A stretch of 64,000 nucleotides of DNA, taken from Azolla caroliniana. Taxonomy: Eukaryota > Polypodiophyta. Where the stretch lies: the NCBI GenBank assembly GCA_043228905.1, contig JBHGNT010000010.1, positions 496,001-560,000 of the forward strand, written 5' to 3'. The position numbers and the translations under genes are program-made. This document shows, piece by piece, positions 12,250-25,780 of this stretch; the first letter of the stretch is position 1; each line of letters begins with the position of its first letter. The notes below the pieces were generated by a model. It worked only from the letters and a program-made list of their open reading frames with translations, was not told where the DNA came from and did no database searches.

Positions 12250-13550
12250 AAAATTTTAAATTAGTCACGGGCTCTTCTCAACTCCCTCTTCTAACTTGGT
12301 AATTTCTTCATGTCTCTCGACCTGAGTTTCGAAATCTTGATTTTTTAATTCCATATCATAGCTAGTGTTGTTAGCTTCGATTCACATGTTTAAACACTAA
12401 AATCTGGGATCACACGAGCCAGCTATGAACATTTTAATTTAGTCACGCGCTCTTCTCAACTCCCTCCTCGAATTTGGTAATTTCTTCATGTCTCTCGACT
12501 TGAGTTTCAAAATCTTGATTTTTTAATTCCATATCATAGGTAGCGTAGCTAGTTTCGATTCCCATTTTTGAACACAAAAATCCGATATTACACGAGCCAG
12601 GTATGAAAATTTTAAATTAGTCACGCGCTCTTCTCAACTCCCTCTTCTAACTTGGTAATTTCTTCATGTCTCTCGACCTGAGTTTCGAAATCTTGATTTT
12701 TTAATTGCATATCATAGCTAGTGTTGTTAGCTTCGATTCACATGTTTAAACACTAAAATCCGGGATCACACGAGCCAGGTATGAACATTTTAATTTACTC
12801 ACGCGCTCTTCTCAACTCCCTCGTCAAATTTGGTAATTTCTTCATGTCTCTCGACCTGAGATTCAAAATCTTGATTTTTTAATTCTATATCATAGGTAGC
12901 GTTGTTAGCTTCGATTCGCATGTTTGAACACTAAAATCCGGGATCACACGAGCCAGGTATGAACATTTTAATTTAGTCACGCGCTCTTCTCAACTCCCTC
13001 TTCTAACTTGGTAATTTCTTCATGTCTCGAGACCTGAGTTTCAAAATCATGATTTTTTAATTCTATATCATAGCTAGTGTTGTTAGCTTCAATTCGCATG
13101 TTTGAACACAGAAATCCGGGGTCACACGAGCCAAGTATGAACATTTTAATTTACTCACGCGCTCTTCTCAACTCCCTCGCCAAATTTGGTAATTTCTTCA
13201 TGTCTCTCGACCTGAGTTTCAAAATCTTGATTTTTTAATTCTATATCATAGCTAGTGTTGTTAGCTTCGATTCGCATCTTTGAACACAAAAATCTGGTAT
13301 CACACGAGCCAGGTATGAAAATTTTAAATTAGTCACGGGCTCTTCTCAACTCCCTCTTCTAACTTGGTAATTTCTTCATGTCTCTCGACCTGAGTTTCGA
13401 AATCTTGATTTTTTAATTCCATATCATAGCTAGTGTTGTTAGCTTCGATTCACATGTTTAAACACTAAAATCTGGGATCACACGAGCCAGGTATGAACAT
13501 TTTAAATTAGTCACGCGCTCTTCTCAACTCCCTCCTCGAATTTGGTAATT
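12250..13550. repeat. Block duplicated at 3026-bp lag, copy 1
   Basis: About seven monomers recur at 15276-16576 in the same order. Rare markers match at exactly 3026 bp (17 x 178): agctatgaac (12421 and 15447), tagcgtagct (12541 and 15567) and tctcgagacc (13025 and 16051). Both edges are approximate, set by where the order diverges. Confidence 0.85.
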
Positions 13551-15275
13551 TCTTCATGTCTCGTGACCTGAGTTTCAAAATCATGATTTTGTAATTCTAT
13601 ATCATAGCTAGTGTTGTTAGCTTCAATTCGCATGTTTTAACACAAAAATCAGGGATCACACGAGCCAGGTATGAACATTTGAATTTAGTCACGCGCTCTT
13701 CTAAACTCCCTCCTCAAATTTGGTAATTTCTTCATGTCTCTCGACCTGAGTTTTAAAATCTTGATTTTTTAATTCCATATCATAGGTAGCGTTGTTAGCT
13801 TCGATTCGCATGTTTGAACACAGAAATCCGGGATCACACGAGCCATGTATGAACATTTTAATTTACTCACGCGCTCTTCTCAACTCCCTCTTCTAACTTG
13901 GTAATTTCTTCATTTCTCTCGACCTGAGTTTCGAAATCTTGATTTTTTAATTCCATATCATAGCTAGTGTTGTTAGCTTCGATTCACATATTTAAACACT
14001 AAAATCTGGGATCACACGAGCCAGGTATGAACATTTTAATTTAGTCACGCGCTCTTCTCAACTCCCTCCTCGAATTTGGTAATTTCTTCATGTCTCTCGA
14101 CTTGAGTTTCAAAATCTTGATTTTTTAATTCCATATCATAGGTAGCGTTGCTAGTTTCGATTCCCATGTTTGAACACAAAACTCCGATATTACACGAGCC
14201 AGGTATGAAAATTTTAAATTAGTCACGCGCTCTTCTCAACTCCCTCCTCGAATTTGGTAATTTCTTCATGTCTCGTGACCTGAGTTTCAAAATCATGATT
14301 TTGTAATTCTATATCATAGCTAGTGTTGTTAGCTTCAATTCGCATGTTTTAACACAAAAATCAGGGATCACACGAGCCAGGTATGAACATTTGAATTTAG
14401 TCACGCGCTCTTCTAAACTCCCTCCTCAAATTTGGTAATTTCTTCATGTCTCTCGACTTGAGTTTCAAAATCTTGATTTTTTAATTCCATATCATAGGTA
14501 GCGTTGCTAGTTTCGATTCCCATGTTTGAACACAAAACTCCGATATTACACGAGCCAGGTATGAAAATTTTAAATTAGTCACGCGCTCTTCTCAACTCCC
14601 TCCTCGAATTTGGTAATTTCTTCATGTCTCGTGACCTGAGTTTCAAAATCATGATTTTGTAATTCTATATCATAGCTAGTGTTGTTAGCTTCAATTCGCA
14701 TGTTTTAACACAAAAATCAGGGATCACACGAGCCAGGTATGAACATTTGAATTTAGTCACGCGCTCTTCTAAACTCCCTCCTCAAATTTGGTAATTTCTT
14801 CATGTCTCTCGACCTGAGTTTTAAAATCTTGATTTTTTAATTCCATATCATAGGTAGCGTTGTTAGCTTCGATTCGCATGTTTGAACACAGAAATCCGGG
14901 ATCACACGAGCCATGTATGAACAATTTAATTTACTCACGCGCTCTTCTCAACTCCCTCTTCTAACTTGGTAATTTCTTCATGTCTCTCGACCTGAGTTTC
15001 GAAATCTTGATTTTTTAATTCCATATCATAGCTAGTGTTGTTAGCTTCGATTCACATGTTTAAACACTAAAATCCGGGATCACACGAGCCAGGTATGAAC
15101 ATTTTAATTTACTCACGCGCTCTTCTCAACTCCCTCGTCAAATTTGGTAATTTCTTCATGTCTCTCGACCTGAGTTTCAAAATCTTGATTTTCTAATTCT
15201 ATATCATAGCTAGTGTTGTTAGCTTCGATTCGCATCTTTGAACACAAAAATCTGGTATCACACGAGCCAGGTATG

Positions 15276-16576
15276 AAAATTTTAAATTAGTCACGGGCTC
15301 TTCTCAACTCCCTCTTCTAACTTGGTAATTTCTTCATGTCTCTCGACCTGAGTTTCGAAATCTTGATTTTTTAATTCCATATCATAGCTAGTGTTGTTAG
15401 CTTCGATTCACATGTTTAAACACTAAAATCTGGGATCACACGAGCCAGCTATGAACATTTTAATTTAGTCACGCGCTCTTCTCAACTCCCTCCTCGAATT
15501 TGGTAATTTCTTCATGTCTCTCGACTTGAGTTTCAAAATCTTGATTTTTTAATTCCATATCATAGGTAGCGTAGCTAGTTTCGATTCCCATTTTTGAACA
15601 CAAAAATCCGATATTACACGAGCCAGGTATGAAAATTTTAAATTAGTCACGCGCTCTTCTCAACTCCCTCTTCTAACTTGGTAATTTCTTCATGTCTCTC
15701 GACCTGAGTTTCGAAATCTTGATTTTTTAATTCCATATCATAGCTAGTGTTGTTAGCTTCGATTCACATGTTTAAACACTAAAATCCGGGATCACACGAG
15801 CCAGGTATGAACATTTTAATTTACTCACGCGCTCTTCTCAACTCCCTCGTCAAATTTGGTAATTTCTTCATGTCTCTCGACCTGAGATTCAAAATCTTGA
15901 TTTTTTAATTCTATATCATAGGTAGCGTTGTTAGCTTCGATTCGCATGTTTGAACACTAAAATCCGGGATCACACGAGCCAGGTATGAACATTTTAATTT
16001 AGTCACGCGCTCTTCTCAACTCCCTCTTCTAACTTGGTAATTTCTTCATGTCTCGAGACCTGAGTTTCAAAATCATGATTTTTTAATTCTATATCATAGC
16101 TAGTGTTGTTAGCTTCAATTCGCATGTTTGAACACAGAAATCCGGGGTCACACGAGCCAAGTATGAACATTTTAATTTACTCACGCGCTCTTCTCAACTC
16201 CCTCGTCAAATTTGGTAATTTCTTCATGTCTCTCGACCTGAGTTTCAAAATCTTGATTTTTTAATTCTATATCATAGCTAGTGTTGTTAGCTTCGATTCG
16301 CATCTTTGAACACAAAAATCTGGTATCACACGAGCCAGGTATGAAAATTTTAAATTAGTCACGGGCTCTTCTCAACTCCCTCTTCTAACTTGGTAATTTC
16401 TTCATGTCTCTCGACCTGAGTTTCGAAATCTTGATTTTTTAATTCCATATCATAGCTAGTGTTGTTAGCTTCGATTCACATGTTTAAACACTAAAATCTG
16501 GGATCACACGAGCCAGGTATGAACATTTTAATTTAGTCACGCGCTCTTCTCAACTCCCTCCTCGAATTTGGTAATT
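15276..16576. repeat. Block duplicated at 3026-bp lag, copy 2
   Basis: This is the partner of 12250-13550. The right edge lies just before a monomer with tctgtcgacc and cttgcttttttt, which instead resembles units near 10440, so the duplicated block ends inside a different monomer neighbourhood. Confidence 0.85.
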
Positions 16577-19073
16577 TCGTCATGTCTGTCGACCTGAGTT
16601 TCAAAATCTTGCTTTTTTTATTGTATATCATAGCTAGTGTTGTTAGCTTCGATTCACATGTTTAAACACTAAAATCTGGGATCACACGAGCCAGGTATGA
16701 ACATTTTAATTTAGTCACGCGCTCTTCTCAACTCCCTCCTCAAATTTGGTAATTTCTTCATGTCTTGTGACTTGAGTTTCAAAATCTTGATTTTTTAATT
16801 CCATATCATAGCTAGTGTTGTTAGCTTCGATTCACATGTTTAAACACTAAAATCCGGGATCACACGAGCCAGGTATGAACATTTTAATTTACTCACGCGC
16901 TCTTCTCAACTCCCTCGTCAAATTTGGTAATTTCTTCATGTCTCTCGACCTGAGTTTCAAAATCTTGATTTTTTAATTCTATATCATAGCTAGTGTTGTT
17001 AGCTTCGATTCGCATCTTTGAACACAAAAATCTGGTATCACACGAGCCAGGTATGAAAATTTTAAATTAGTCACGGGCTCTTCTCAACTCCCTCTTCTAA
17101 CTTGGTAATTTCTTCATGTCTCTCGACCTGAGTTTCGAAATCTTGATTTTTTAATTCCATATCATAGCTAGTGTTGTTAGCTTCGATTCACATGTTTAAA
17201 CACTAAAATCCGGGATCACACGAGCCAGGTATGAACATTTTAATTTACTCACGCGCTCTTCTCAACTCCCTCGTCAAATTTGGTAATTTCTTCATGTCTC
17301 TCGACCTGAGTTTCAAAATCTTGATTTTCTAATTCTATATCATAGCTAGTGTTGTTAGCTTCGATTCGCATCTTTGAACACAAAAATCTGGTATCACACG
17401 AGCCAGGTATGAAAATTTTAAATTAGTCACGGGCTCTTCTCAACTCCCTCTTCTAACTTGGTAATTTCTTCATGTCTCTCGACCTGAGTTTCGAAATCTT
17501 GATTTTTTAATTCCATATCATAGCTAGTGTTGTTAGCTTCGATTCACATGTTTAAACACTAAAATCTGGGATCACACGAGCCAGGTATGAACATTTTAAT
17601 TTAGTCACGCGCTCTTCTCAACTCCCTCCTCGAATTTGGTAATTTCTTCATGTCTCTCGACTTGAGTTTCAAAATCTTGATTTTTTAATTCCATATCATA
17701 GGTAGCGTTGCTAGTTTCGATTCCCATGTTTGAACATAAAACTCCGATATTACACGAGCCAGGTATGAAAATTTTAAATTAGTCACGCGCTCTTCTCAAC
17801 TCCCTCCTCGAATTTGGTAATTTCTTCATGTCTCGTGACCTGAGATTCAAAATCATGATTTTGTAATTCTATATCATAGCTAGTGTTGTTAGCTTCAATT
17901 CGCATGTTTTAACACAAAAATCAGGGATCACGCGAGCCAGGTATGAACATTTGAATTTAGTCACGCGCTCTTCTAAACTCCCTCCTGAAATTTGGTAATT
18001 TCTTCATGTCTCTCGACCTGAGTTTTAAAATCTTGATTTTTTAATTCCATATCATAGGTAGCGTTGTTAGCTTCGAATCGCATGTTTGAACACAGAAATC
18101 CGGGATCACACGAGCCATGTATGAACATTTTAATTTACTCACGCGCTCTTCTCAACTCCCTCTTCTAACTTGGTAATTTCTTCATGTCTCTCGACCTGAG
18201 TTTCGAAATCTTGATTTTTTAATTCCATATCATAGCTAGTGTTGTTAGCTTCGATTCACATGTTTAAACACTAAAATCCGGGATCACACGAGCCAGGTAT
18301 GAACATTTTAATTTAGTCACGCAGCTCTTCTCAACTCCCTCGTCAAATTTGGTTATTTCTTCATGTCTCTCGACCTGAGTTTCAAAATATTGATTTTTTA
18401 ATTCTATATCATAGCTAGTGTTGTTAGCTTCGATTCGCATCTTTGAACACAAAAATCTGGTATCACACGAGCCAGGTATGAAAATTTTAAATTAGTCACG
18501 GGCTCTTCTCAACTCCCTCTTCTAACTTGGTAATTTCTTCATGTCTCTCGACCTGAGTTTCGAAATCTTGATTTTTTAATTCCATATCATAGCTAGTGTT
18601 GTTAGCTTCGATTCACATGTTTAAACACTAAAATCCGGGATCACACGAGCCAGGTATGAACATTTTAATTTACTCACGCGCTCTTCTCAACTCCCTCCTC
18701 GAATTTGGTAATTTCTTCATGTCTCGTGACCTGAGTTTCAAAATCATGATTTTTTAATTCTATATCATAGCTAGTGTTGTTAGCGTCAATTCGCATGTTT
18801 TAATACAAAAATCAGGGATCACACGAGCCAGGTATGAACATTTGAATTTAGTCACACGCTCTTCTAAACTCCTTCCTCAAATTTGGTAATTTCTTCATGT
18901 CTCTCGACCTGAGTTTTAAAATCTTGATTTTTTAATTCCATATTATAGGTAGCTTTGTTACCTTCGATTCGCATCTTTGAACACTAAAATCCGATATCAC
19001 ACGAGCCAGGTATGAACATTGTAATTTAGTCACGCGCTCTTCTCAACTCCCTCCTCAAATTTGGTAATTTCTG

Positions 19074-19222
19074 CATGTTTCTCGACCTGAGTTTCAAAAT
19101 CTCAATTTTTTAAGTCGAGATTATAGGTAGCCTTGTTACCTTCAATTCGCATCTTTGAACACTAAAATCCGATATGACACGGGCCAGGTATGAACATTTT
19201 AATTTACTCACGGGCTCTTCTT
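19074..19222. repeat. Marker monomer region: taagtcgagattatagg variant and 149-bp unit
   Basis: A monomer with tctgcatgtttctcg and taagtcgagattatagg is followed by a jump, gggctcttcttcatg, that removes 29 bp and leaves a 149-bp unit. Edges given are approximate. The pair recurs with taagtcgaga at 23689, 29885, 35725, 41565, 47405, 52887, 56869 and 59694, so it is the best landmark for aligning HOR copies. Spacings are 4578, 6196, 5840, 5840, 5840, 5482, 3982 and 2825 bp. Confidence 0.8.
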
Positions 19223-19679
19223 CATGTCTGTCGACCTGAGTTTAAAAATCTTGATTTTTTTATTCTATATCATAGCTAGTGTTGTTAGCTTCGATTCGCA
19301 TCTTTGAACACAAAAATCCGGGATCACACGAGCCAGGTATCAACATTTTAATTTACTCACGGGCTCTTCTCAACTCCCTCTTCTAACTTGCCAATTTCTT
19401 CATGTCTCTCGACCTGAGTTTCAAAATCTCGATTTTTTTATTCTATATCATATCTAGTGTTGTTAGCTTCGATTCGCATCTTTGAACACTAAAATCCGAT
19501 ATCACACGGGCCAGGTATGAACATTTTAATTTACTCACGGGCTCTTCTCAACTCCCTCTTCTAACTTGCCAATTTCTTCATGTCTCTCGACCTGAGTTTC
19601 AAAATCTCGATTTGTTAATTCCATATCATAGGTAGCATTGTTAGCTCCGAATCGCATGTTTGAACAGAAAAATCCGATA

Positions 19680-19700
19680 TCACATTTTAATTTACTCACG
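19680..19700. repeat. 17-bp deletion within a monomer
   Basis: The sequence gatatcacattttaattt replaces the normal run from gatatcaca through gagccaggtatgaac to attttaattt, a loss of 17 bp. The repeated cac/aca bases at the break fit a short-homology deletion. I saw this junction only here. Confidence 0.85.
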
Positions 19701-22700
19701 CGCTCTTCTCAACTCCCTCTTCAAATTTGGTAATTTCTTCAAGTCTCTTGACCTGAATTTCAAAATTTCTATTTCTTAACTCCACATTATAGGTAGCGTT
19801 GTTAGCTTCGAATCGCATGTTTGAACACAAAAATCCGATATCACAAGAGCCAGGTATGACCATTTTAATTTACTCACGCGCTCTTCTCAACTCCCTCCTC
19901 AAATTTGATAATTTCTTCATGTCTCTCGACCTGAGTTTCAAAATCTTGATTTTTTCATTCCATATCTTAGGTAGCGTTGTTAGCTTCGATTCGCATGTTT
20001 GAACACAGAAATCCGGGATCACACGAGCTAGGTATGAACATTTTAATTTACTCACGCGCTCTTCTCAACTCCCTCCTCAATTTTGGTAATTTCTTCATGT
20101 CTCTCGACCTGAGTTTCAAAATCTTGATTTTTTAATTCTATATCATAGCTAGCATTGTTAACTTCGATTCGCAGCTTTGAACACAAAAATCCGGGATCAC
20201 ACGAGCCAGGTATGAACATTTTAATTTACTCACGCGCTCTTCTCAACTCCCTCTTCTAACTTGCCAATTTCTTCATGTCTCTTGACCTGAGTTTCAAAAT
20301 CTCGATTTTTTAATTCCATATTATATGTAGCGTTGTTAGCTTCGATTCGCATCTTTGAACACTAAAATCCGAGATCACATGGGCCAGGTATGAACATTTT
20401 AATATACTCACGGGCTCTTCTCAACTCCCTGCTCAAATTTGGTAATTTCTTCATGTCTCTTGACGTGAGTTTCAAAATCTAGATTTTTTAATTCCATATC
20501 ATAGGTAGCGTTGTTAGTTTCGATTCCCATGTTTGAACACAAAAATCCGATATTACACGAGCCAGGTATGAACATTTTAATTTACTCACGCGCTCTTCTC
20601 AACTCCCTCCTCAAATTTGATAATTTCTTCATGTCTCTCGACCTGAGTAGCAAAACCTAGATTTTTTAATTCTATATCTTAGGTAGCGTTGTTAGCTTCG
20701 AATCGCATGTTTGAACACAAAAATCCGGGATCACACGAGCCAGGTATGAACATTTTAATTTACTCACGCGCTCTTCTCAACTCCCTCTTCAAATTTGGTA
20801 ATTTCTTTATGTCTCTCGACCTGAGTTTCAAAATCTCGATTTTTTAATTCCATATTATAGGTAGCGTTGTTAGCTTCGATTCGCATCTTTGAACACAAAA
20901 ATCCGATATCACACGAGCCAGGTATGAACATTTTAATTTAGTCACGCGCTCTTCTCAACTCCCTCCTCGAATTTGGTAATTTCTTCATGTCTCTCGACCT
21001 GAGTTTCAAAATCTTCAATTTTTATTCCATATCATAGGTAGTGTTGTTAGCTTTGAATCACATGTTTGAACACAAAAATTCGATATCACACGAGCCAGGT
21101 ATGAACATTTTAATTGACTCACGCACTCTTCTCAACTCCCTCTTCTAACTTGCCAATTTCTTCATGTCTCTCGACCTGAGTTTCAAAATCTCGATTTTTT
21201 AATTCCATATTATATGTAGAGTTTTTAGCTTCGATTCGCATCTTTGAACACTAAAATCCGATATCACATGGGCCAGGTATGAAAATTTTAATTTACTCAC
21301 CGGCTCTTCTCAAGTCCCTCCTCAAATTTGGTAATTTCATGTCTCTAGACATGAGTTTCAAAATCTGGATTTTTTGATTCTATATCATAGCTAGTGTTGT
21401 TAGCTTCGATTTGCATGTTTTAACACAAAAATCCGGGATCACACGAGCCAGGTATGAACATTTTAATTTACTCACGAGCTCTTCTCAACTCCCTCTTCAA
21501 ATTTGGTAATTTCTTCATATCTCTCGACCTGAGTTTCAAAATTTCGGTTTTTTAATTCCATATCATAGGTAGCGTTGTTATCTTCGAATGACATGTGTGA
21601 ACACAAAAATCCGGGATCACACGAAGCATGTATGAACATTTTAATTTACTCACGCGCTCTTCTCAACTCCCTCCTCAAATTTGGTAATTTCTGCAGGTCT
21701 CTCGACCTGAGTTTCAAAATCTTGATTTTTTAATTCCATATCATAGGCAGCTTTGTTAGCTTCGATTCGCATGTTTGAACACAGAAATCCGGGATCACAC
21801 GAGCCAGGTATGAACATTTTAATTTAGTCACGCGCTCTTCTCAACTCCCTCCTCGAATTTGGTAATTTCTTCATGTCTCGAGACCTGAGTTTCAAAATCA
21901 TGACCTTTTAATTCCATATCATAGCTAGTGTTGTTAGCTTCGATTCGCATCTTTGAACACTAAAATCCGAGATCACATGGGCCAGGAATGAAAATTTTAA
22001 TGTACTCACGGGCTCTTCTCAACTCCCTCTTCAAATTTGGTAATTTCTTCATGTCTCTTGACGTGAGTTTCAAAATCTCGATTTTTTAATTCCAAATCAT
22101 AGGTAGCATTTTTAGTTTCGATTCCCATGTTTGAACACAAAAATCCGATATTACACGAGACAGGTATGAACATTTTAATTTACTCACGCGCTCTTCTCAA
22201 CTCCCTCCTCAAATTTGATAATTTCTTCATGTCTCTCGACCTGAGTTTCAAAATCTGGATTTTTTAATTCTATATCTTAGGTAGTGTTGTTAGCTTCGAA
22301 TCGCATGTTTGAACACAAAAATCCGAGATCACACGAGCCAGGTATGAACATTTTAATTTACTCTCGCGCTCTTCTCAACTCCCTCCTCAATTTTGGTAAT
22401 TTCTTCATGTCTCTCGACCTGAGTTTCAAAATCTTGATTTTTTAATTCTATATCATAGCTAGCATTGTTAACTTCGATTCGCAGCTTTGAACACAAAAAT
22501 CCGGGATCACACGAGCCAGGTATGAACATTTTAATTTACTCACGCGCTCTTCTCAACTCCCTCTTCTAACTTGCCAATTTCTTCATGTGTCTTGACCTGA
22601 GTTTCAAAATTTCTATTTCTTAACTCCACATTATAGGTAGCGTTGTTAGCTTCGAATCGCATGTTTGAACACAAAAATCCGATATCACACGAGCCAGGTA

Positions 22701-24560
22701 TGAACATTTTAATTTACTCACGCGCTCTTCTCAACTCCCTCCTCAAATTTGATAATTTCTTCATGTCTCTCGACCTGAGTTGCAAAACCTGGATTTTTTA
22801 ATTCTATATCTTAGGTAGCATTGTTAGCTTCGAATCGCATGTTTGAACACAAAAATCCGATATTACACGAGCCAGGTATGAAAATTTTAAATTAGTCACG
22901 CGCTCTTCTCAACTCCCTCCTCGAATATGGTAATTTCTTCATGTCTCGTGACCTGAGTTTCAAAATCATGATTTTTTAATTCTATATCATAGCTAGTGTT
23001 GTTAGCTTCAATTCGCATGTTTTAACACAAAAATCAGGGATCACACGAGCCAGGTATGAACATTTGAATTTAGTCACGCGCTCTTCTAAACTCCCTCCTC
23101 AAATTTGGTAATTTCTTCATGTCTCTCGACCTGAGTTTTAAAATCTTGATTTTTTAATTCCATATCATAGGTAGCGTTGTTAACTTCGATTCGCATCTTT
23201 GAACACAAAAATCTGGTATCACACGAGCCAGGTATGAATATTTTAAATTAGTCACGCGCTCTTCTCAACTCCCTCCTCGAATTTGGTAATTTCTTCATGT
23301 CTCGTGACCTGAGTTTCAAAATCATGATTTTTTAATTCTATATCATAGCTAGTGTTGTTAATGTCAATTCGCATGTTTTAATACAAAAATCAGGGATCAC
23401 ACGAGCCAGGTATGAACATTTGAATTTAGTCACACGCTCTTCTAAACTCCTTCCTCAAATTTGGTAATTTCTTCATGTCTCTCGACCTGAGTTTTAAAAT
23501 CTTGATTTTTTAATTCCATATTATAGGTAGCTTTGTTACCTTCGATTCGCATCTTTGAACACTAAAATCCGATATCACACGAGCCAGGTATGAACATTGT
23601 AATTTAGTCACGCGCTCTTCTCAACTCCCTCCTCAAATTTGGTAATTTCTGCATGTTTCTCGACCTGAGTTTCAAAATCTCAATTTTTTAAGTCGAGATT
23701 ATAGGTAGCCTTGTTACCTTCAATTCGCATCTTTGAACACTAAAATCCGACATGACACGGGCCAGGTATGAACATTTTAATTTACTCACGGGCTCTTCTT
23801 CATGTCTGTCGACCTGAGTTTAAAAATCTTGATTTTTTTATTCTATATCATAGCTAGTGTTGTTAGCTTCGATTCGCATCTTTGAACACAAAAATCCGGG
23901 ATCACACGAGCCAGGTATGAACATTTTAATTTACTCACGGGCTCTTCTCAACTCCCTCTTCTAACTTGCCAATTTCTTCATGTCTCTCGACCTGAGTTTC
24001 AAAATCTCGATTTTTTTATTCTATATCATATCTAGTGTTGTTAGCTTCGATTCGCATCTTTGAACACTAAAATCCGATATCACACGGGCCAGGTATGAAC
24101 ATTTTAATTTACTCACGGGCTCTTCTCAACTCCCTCTTCTAACTTGCCAATTTCTTCATGTCTCTCGACCTGAGTTTAAAAATCTCGATTTGTTAATTCC
24201 ATATCATAGGTAGCATTGTTAGCTTCGAATCGCATGTTTGAACAGAAAAATCCGATATCACATGGGCCAGGAATGAACATTTTAATTTACTCATGGGCTC
24301 TTCTAAAATCCCTGTTCTAACTTGCCAATTTCTTCATGTCTGTCGACCTGAGTTTCAAAATCTTGATTTTTTTATTCTATATCATAGCTAGTGTTTTTAG
24401 CTTCGATTCGCATCTTTGAACACAAAAATCCGATATCACACGAGCAAGGCATGAACATTTTAATTTACTCACGGGCTCTTCTCAACTCCCTCTTCTAACT
24501 TACCAATTTCTTCACGTGTCTCGACCTGAGTTTCAAAATCTCGATTTTTTAATTCTATAT

Positions 24561-25667
24561 CATAGCTAGTGTTTTTAGCTTCGATTCGCATCTTTGAACA
24601 CAAAAATCTGGGATCACACGAGCCAGGTATGAACATTTTAATTTACTCACGGGATCTTCTCAACTCCCTCTTCTAACTTGCCAATTTCTTCATGTCTCTC
24701 GAACTGAGTTTCAAAATCTCGATTTTTTTATTCTATATCATAGCTAATGTTGTTAGCATCGAATCGCATCTTTGAACACAAAAATCCAATATCACACGAG
24801 CCAGGTTTGAACATTTTAATTTACTCACGCGCTCTTCTCAACTCCCTCTTCAAATTTGGTAATTTCTTCAAGTCTCTTGACCTGAATTTCAAAATTTCTA
24901 TTTCTTAACTCCACATTATAGGTAGCGTTGTTAGCTTCGAATCGCATGTTTGAACAGAAAAATCCGATATTACATGGGCCAGGAATGAACATTTTAATTT
25001 ACTCACGGGCTCTTCTCAACTCCCTGTTCTAACTTGCCAATTTCTTCATGTCTCTCGAATTGAGTTTCAAAATCTTGATGTTTTTATTCTATATCTTAGG
25101 TAGCGTTGTTAGCTTCGAATCGCATGTTTGAACACAAAAATCTGATATTACACGAGCCAGGTATGAAAATTTTAAATTAGTCACGCGCTCTTCTCAACTC
25201 CCTCCTCGAATTTGGTAATTTCTTCATGTCTCGTGACCTGAGTTTCAAAATCATGATTTTTTAATTCTATATCATAGCTAGTGTTTTTAGCTTCGATTCG
25301 CATCTTTGAACACAAAAATCTGGGATCACACGAGCCAGGTATGAACATTTTAATTTACTCACGGGATCTTCTCAACTCCCTCTTCTAACTTGCCAATTTC
25401 TTCATGTCTCTCGAACTGAGTTTCAAAATCTCGATTTTTTTATTCTATATCATAGCTAATGTTGTTAGCATCGAATCGCATCTTTGAACACAAAAATCCA
25501 ATATCACACGAGCCAGGTTTGAACATTTTAATTTACTCACGCGCTCTTCTCAACTCCCTCTTCAAATTTGGTAATTTCTTCAAGTCTCTTGACCTGAATT
25601 TCAAAATTTCTATTTCTTAACTCCACATTATAGGTAGCGTTGTTAGCTTCGAATCGCATGTTTGAAC
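24561..25667. repeat. Four-monomer tandem duplication (lag 712 bp)
   Basis: The block from catagctagtgtttttag through the taactccacattatagg monomer (24561 to about 24955) recurs at 25273 to about 25667, at a lag of exactly 4 x 178. Between them sit a gaattgag monomer and a tcgtgacc monomer. The second block runs directly into the junction at about 25669 that starts the main HOR. Confidence 0.85.
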
Positions 25668-25780
25668 ACTAAAATCCGAGATCACATGGGCCAGGAATGA
25701 AAATTTTAATGTACTCACGGGCTCTTCTCAACTCCCTCCTCAAATTTGATAATTTCTTCATGTCTCTCGACCTGAGTTTC

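Larger units (their letters stand above)
11602..18840. repeat. Satellite zone C with nested repeats of 2 to 18 monomers
   Basis: Characteristic variants are tctcgtgacc with aatcatgatttt, tttcgaaatc, and gattcacatgtttaaac. Lags read from landmarks are all whole multiples of 178. They are 356 (tctcgtgacc at 14271 and 14627), 712 (13559 and 14271), 2136 (aatcttgattttctaa at 15183 and 17317 area), 3026 (agctatgaac at 12421 and 15447) and 3204 (14627 and 17831). No full-length unit repeats regularly; the zone looks like several rounds of overlapping duplication. One inserted base occurs near 18322 (cacgcagctc). Confidence 0.85.
18841..25780. repeat. Founder-like zone of the 33-monomer repeat
   Basis: The monomer types of the 5840-bp HOR first appear here, but in different order and number. 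The marker aagtcgagattatagg occurs at about 19112 and 23690, 4578 bp apart. That equals 26 x 178 - 50, with the 50 bases accounted for by deletions of 29, 17, 3 and 1 bp. Bases from about 19980 to 22370 run parallel to 25822-28560 but lack the 355-bp dimer duplication seen in the main HOR. Part of the zone is itself duplicated (24561-25667). Confidence 0.85.

Noticed and set aside
19870-20055. Recurrent 61-75-codon minus-strand frames (also 25669, 31551, 37391, 43231, 49071, 50272)
   Set aside because: Regular spacing of 5840 bp and identical peptides follow from the HOR. A 178-bp unit shifts frame each repeat, so the frame stops after about one monomer. No start context, domain or conservation beyond the DNA repeat itself.
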